From: Goodfellowiella coeruleoviolacea
GTDB lineage: Bacteria; Actinomycetota; Actinomycetes; Mycobacteriales; Pseudonocardiaceae
NCBI RefSeq assembly: GCF_024171785.1
Contig: NZ_JAMTCK010000012.1
Coordinates: forward strand, 1 to 64,000
DNA: 64,000 nt
Direction: 5' to 3'
Made by a program: the position numbers and the translations under genes. Position 1 is the stretch's first letter. The number at the start of each line of letters is the position of its first letter. The notes under the pieces were generated by a model. The model was not told where the DNA came from, ran no database searches, and saw only the letters and a list, made by a program, of their open reading frames with translations. Positions 61,233 to 64,000 of the stretch are shown here, one piece after another.

Positions 61233-61682
61233 GCCGGAGCCCGCGGGGCAACACCGGGGGCGAACGCGTCCTGGTCCGGACACGACGAACCAGGTGATCA
61301 GGCTATCGGTCGATCCTGGGGCGGCCCGACCACGAAGATCCACCTCGCCTGTGCCGGGCACGGCCGTCCCCTGTCGGTGGTGTTGACCGGCGGCAACGCC
61401 ACCGACCGCACGATGTTCACCCAGGTCATGGCCGGTATCCGGTTCCGTCGGCCCGGTCCGGGCAGGCCAGCGACCCGCCCGAACCGGGTTCTCGCCGACA
61501 AGGGCTGCTCCAGCCGCGCCATCCGCACCTACCCGCGCCACCGCGGCATCCCCGCGACCGTTCCCGAACGCGCTGTCCAGCAGCGGAACCGTCACCGCCG
61601 CGGACGGGCCGGTGGCCGCCCGCCCGCGTCCGACCGCATCGCCTCCCAGCGCCGCAACGTGGTCGAGCGGCCGTCGGCGTAG
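61233..61682 (+). mobile_element. IS5-type transposase remnant 1
   Basis: In-frame DQAIGRSWGGPTTKIHLACA, LSVVLTGGNATDRTMFTQVM, RPNRVLADKGCSSRAIRTYP and RRGRAGGRPPASDR are typical of the DDE transposase of actinobacterial IS5-family elements (the D of ADKG is a catalytic one). The N-terminus is lost by frameshift and the C-terminus stops right after RNVVER. No terminal repeats found. Confidence 0.85.
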
Positions 61683-61749
61683 ACGGTGCACAGACGGCGC
61701 CAGGGGTTGTCCCTCGCGTGCGGTGGCGTTGGGCCGCTCGCGCGGGGGC

Positions 61750-61954
61750 CTGTTCACCAGCGTGCATCCCGTGTGTGAGCAGGGACAGAAGCCGTTGTCG
61801 CTGATGTTGAACGCAGGGCGGCGTGGGGATGCTTCCCACCTGGAGGCGGTGATGGTCGGCGTCCGCGTCGCTTGGCAGGGCCGCGGGCGCCCCCGGACCC
61901 GACCAGGTGTGCGGCGACAAGGCGTGTTCGTCCCGGGTGATCCTCCTGGTGTGG
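61750..61954 (+). mobile_element. IS5-type transposase remnant 2
   Basis: CEQGQKPLSLMLNAGRRGD, HLEAVMVGVRV, GRGRPRTRPG and, after a frameshift, VCGDKACSSRVI follow the same stretch of a second, different IS5-type transposase. It ends at the stop of the AraC-type regulator on the other strand. Confidence 0.75.
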
Positions 61955-62920
61955 TCAATCGTCGTCGCGGGTGTGGCCGAAGGCTTGGCGGTAGTCGCGG
62001 GGTGGCAGGCCGACGTGGCGGGTGAAGTGGTGGCGCATGGTGAGGGCGGTGCCGAAGCCGCAGCGGCGGGCGATGGCGGTGATGGGCAGGTCGCTGACCT
62101 CCAGGAGGTGTTGGGCGGCCAGGACGCGCTGGGTCAGGAGCCACTGCAGCGGGGTGTCGCCGGTGGACTGAACGAAGCGGCGGGCGAAACTGCGCTCGGA
62201 CATGCCCGCCAGGTTCGCCATGTGCGTGACGGTCCACGGGTGGGCGAGGTCGTTGAGAACTCGTTCGCGTAGCTGTGACAGGTCGTCGTTCTGGCCCTGG
62301 GCGGCCGGGATGGGGCGGGTGATGAACTGTGCCTGTCCGCCGGTCCGGAAGGGTGCGGTGACCATGGTGCGGGCGATCTCGGCCGCGGCGGCGGCGCCGT
62401 GGTCGTGGCGGACCAGGTGCAGGCACAGGTCGATGCCGGCGGCCACGCCCGCCGAGGTCCACACGGCGCCGTCCCCGACGAACAGGACGTTGGGGTCCAC
62501 GATCACGTCGGGGTGGCGGCGCGCGAGTTCCTCGGCGTCCAGCCAGTGCGCGGTGGCGCGGCGGCCTGCCAGCAGGCCGGCGGCGGCCAGCAGGAACGCA
62601 CCCGAGCACAGGGACGCCACGGTGGCGCCGCGTGCGTGGGCGGCGCGCAGCGCGGCTCGAACCTGCGGATGGACGGGCGCCGTGGGGTGCTGGACACCGG
62701 GCACGACGACCAGGTCGCACTCGTCCAGGCCGTCCAGATCGTAGTCGGGAACGCAGGTCACGCCCGGGGACATGGGGACCGTGGAGCGGTGCGGCCCGCA
62801 GGTGCGCAGCTCGAACCGCGGGACGCCGCGGGCGGTCCGGTCGAGCCCCCAGACCTCGGTGGCCACGGCGTAGTCGAACACGCGGACCTGCTCGGTGACC
62901 AGTACCCCCACGCGCATCAT
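61955..62920 (-). CDS. GlxA family (DJ-1/PfpI plus AraC HTH) transcriptional regulator
   Basis: Protein of 321 aa from ATG 62920. The N-terminal DJ-1/PfpI-like domain (MRVGVLVTEQVRVFDYAVAT; Cys elbow in VASLCSGAFLLAAAGLL) is usually a ligand sensor; the C-terminus has two AraC HTH motifs (MANLAGMSERSFARRFVQ and ITAIARRCGFGTALTMRHHF). Divergent from the MFS gene at 63025, so it is the probable regulator of that exporter. Its middle part is the source, or the copy, of the 207-bp repeat found at 59002-59208. Confidence 0.93.
   Translation of the reverse strand: MMRVGVLVTEQVRVFDYAVATEVWGLDRTARGVPRFELRTCGPHRSTVPMSPGVTCVPDYDLDGLDECDLVVVPGVQHPTAPVHPQVRAALRAAHARGATVASLCSGAFLLAAAGLLAGRRATAHWLDAEELARRHPDVIVDPNVLFVGDGAVWTSAGVAAGIDLCLHLVRHDHGAAAAAEIARTMVTAPFRTGGQAQFITRPIPAAQGQNDDLSQLRERVLNDLAHPWTVTHMANLAGMSERSFARRFVQSTGDTPLQWLLTQRVLAAQHLLEVSDLPITAIARRCGFGTALTMRHHFTRHVGLPPRDYRQAFGHTRDDD
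62300..62506. repeat. 207-bp exact direct repeat, copy 2
   Basis: Inside the intact GlxA-type regulator gene. See 59002-59208. Confidence 0.93.
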
Positions 62921-63024
62921 GGCGGGAATCTAACCCACATTGGCGTTTCAGCCACTCACGCCTCCGGTGGCTCGCCGATCAGGCTGGACACCGGTATTTC
63001 CCGTCAGGTGAGGAGTGCGGCGCC

Positions 63025-64000
63025 ATGCCGTTGGCTTTGTTGGCCCTGGCCGTCACGGCGTTCGGGGTGGGCACCTCGGAGTTCGCCATCATGGGGCTGT
63101 TGCCGCAGGTCGCCCAGGGGGTCGGGGTGTCGATCCCGGACGCGGGGGGCCTGATCACCGGATACGCCGTCGGGGTGATCGTCGGGGCGCCGCTGCTCAC
63201 CGCCGCTTCGGTCCGGCTGCCGCGCCGCACGACGCTGATGATCGTCGCTGCGCTGCTGGCGGCGGGCAGCGCCTTGTCGGCGGTCGCCTCCGGCTATGGC
63301 CTGCTGCTGGCGGCCAGGGTGATCGCGGGCGTGCCGCAGGGGGCGCTGTTCGGGGTCGGGTCGGTGGTCGCGGCGCAGCTCGTCCCGCCGGACCGGCGTG
63401 CGAGCGCAATGTCGGTGATGTTCGGCGGGTTCACCATGGCGAACGTGGCCGGAGTGCCGCTGGTGACCTGGCTGGGGCAGGCCGCGGGCTGGCGGGCCAC
63501 GTTCTGGGCGATCGCGGCGTTGGGCGCGCTGTCGATGGCCGGCATCGCCGCGTTGGTCCCGCGCCGGCTGCGGCCCGAGGACGAGACGGGACTGCGTTCG
63601 GAACTGGCGACGCTGCGGCGGCCACAGGTCTGGCTCGCGATGGGAGTGACGACGGCGGGCTTCGGCGGTGTCTTCGCCTCCTTCACCTATGTCACGCCGA
63701 TGATGACCACGGTCGCGGGCTTCAGCGAGTCCAGCATGACGCTGCTGCTGGTCGTCTTCGGGCTGGGCATGGCCACCGGCAACCTGGTGTCGGGCCGGTT
63801 CGCCGGGCGGCGGCTCATGCCGAGCCTGTATGTGTTCCTGGCCGGGCTGACCATCGTGCTGAGCCTGTTCGTGCTGACGGCGCACAGCAAGGTCCTCGCC
63901 GTCTGCACCTTGTTCCTGCTGGGGCTGTTCGGGTTCGCGACCGTCCCGGCACTGCAGATGCGCATCCTGGACAAGGCCACAGGTGCCCCCACCCTCGCCT
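63025..64000 (+). CDS. MFS exporter (DHA1, CmlR/AraJ-like), 3' end beyond the window
   Basis: ATG 63025 with GAGGAG 9 bp upstream; open to the last base, 325 codons visible. TM1 AVTAFGVGTSEFAIMGLLPQVA (the T-S-E-F-x-I-M-G-L-L-P block of the arabinose/chloramphenicol efflux group), motif-A-like VRLPRRTTLMIVAAL, ARVIAGVPQGALFGVG in TM4 and GNLVSGRFAGRRL in the second half; about ten segments are visible. It probably exports a toxic compound under control of the divergent GlxA-type regulator. Confidence 0.92.
   Translation, partial: MPLALLALAVTAFGVGTSEFAIMGLLPQVAQGVGVSIPDAGGLITGYAVGVIVGAPLLTAASVRLPRRTTLMIVAALLAAGSALSAVASGYGLLLAARVIAGVPQGALFGVGSVVAAQLVPPDRRASAMSVMFGGFTMANVAGVPLVTWLGQAAGWRATFWAIAALGALSMAGIAALVPRRLRPEDETGLRSELATLRRPQVWLAMGVTTAGFGGVFASFTYVTPMMTTVAGFSESSMTLLLVVFGLGMATGNLVSGRFAGRRLMPSLYVFLAGLTIVLSLFVLTAHSKVLAVCTLFLLGLFGFATVPALQMRILDKATGAPTLA

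Overview
The window is GC-rich (around 70%) actinobacterial chromosome, most likely from the Pseudonocardiales. The evidence is GTG starts on many genes, a GlnA/GlnE pair with a GlnR-type operator, a WhiB7 regulator with an AT-hook, actinobacterial families (DUF4191, PPA1309, UPF0182, DUF5679), an initiator tRNA with a C1/U72 end, and gene neighbourhoods that parallel the Mycobacterium tuberculosis glnA-glnE and uvrD2-whiB7 regions. No species is claimed.

1-13 kb: the 3' end of 5S rRNA and its terminator, a GNAT acetyltransferase, a class I amidotransferase, glnE, an MDR oxidoreductase, an alpha/beta hydrolase with a small overlapping gene, then glnA (reverse strand) preceded by a GlnR-like operator, an RDD membrane protein and a DUF4191 protein. 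GlnE is the adenylyltransferase for GlnA, and the Tyr target is present in GlnA.

11-27 kb: uvrD2, then whiB7 with a long leader (promoter, 66-aa upstream ORF, intrinsic terminator) and a translationally coupled small ORF. Then come an AbiEi/DUF559-like protein, an ABC1 kinase, a ThiF-like protein, DUF5679, a YgjP-type metallopeptidase, a zincin_2 protein, a PDZ/Lon-like protease, a PPA1309 protein and a large UPF0182 membrane protein.

27-36 kb: two near-identical initiator tRNA units, two coupled small ORFs, a PadR regulator, then the translation and division block prfB-ftsE-ftsX-smpB, an inserted acyltransferase-3 membrane protein and ssrA (tmRNA).

35-51 kb: an exported nucleoside hydrolase, an exported serine hydrolase of the beta-lactamase fold, a P450, a TetR/MFS divergent pair with a double operator, DedA, a NarL-type two-component system, HrpB helicase, a GNAT protein, a second MFS exporter, a membrane-anchored DsbA-like protein and a phenylacetate-CoA-ligase-like enzyme, ending at tRNA-Ala(GGC).

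51.4-64 kb: an accessory region starting directly at tRNA-Ala. It carries a decayed tyrosine integrase, a lower-GC stretch with unknown genes, an SDR reductase, MFS/FAD-oxidoreductase debris, an alpha/beta hydrolase and CGNR regulator sharing a strikingly regular operator array, a MarR regulator with a TetX-like flavin monooxygenase, a mosaic of phage capsid, serine recombinase and AraC fragments, a two-gene unit for a small secreted protein and an I36/CBM2-like protein, two IS5-type transposase remnants, and a GlxA-type AraC regulator divergent from an MFS exporter that runs off the window. An exact 207-bp direct repeat brackets the secreted-protein unit and the IS debris. The likeliest new biology is in this last region and in the whiB7 leader.
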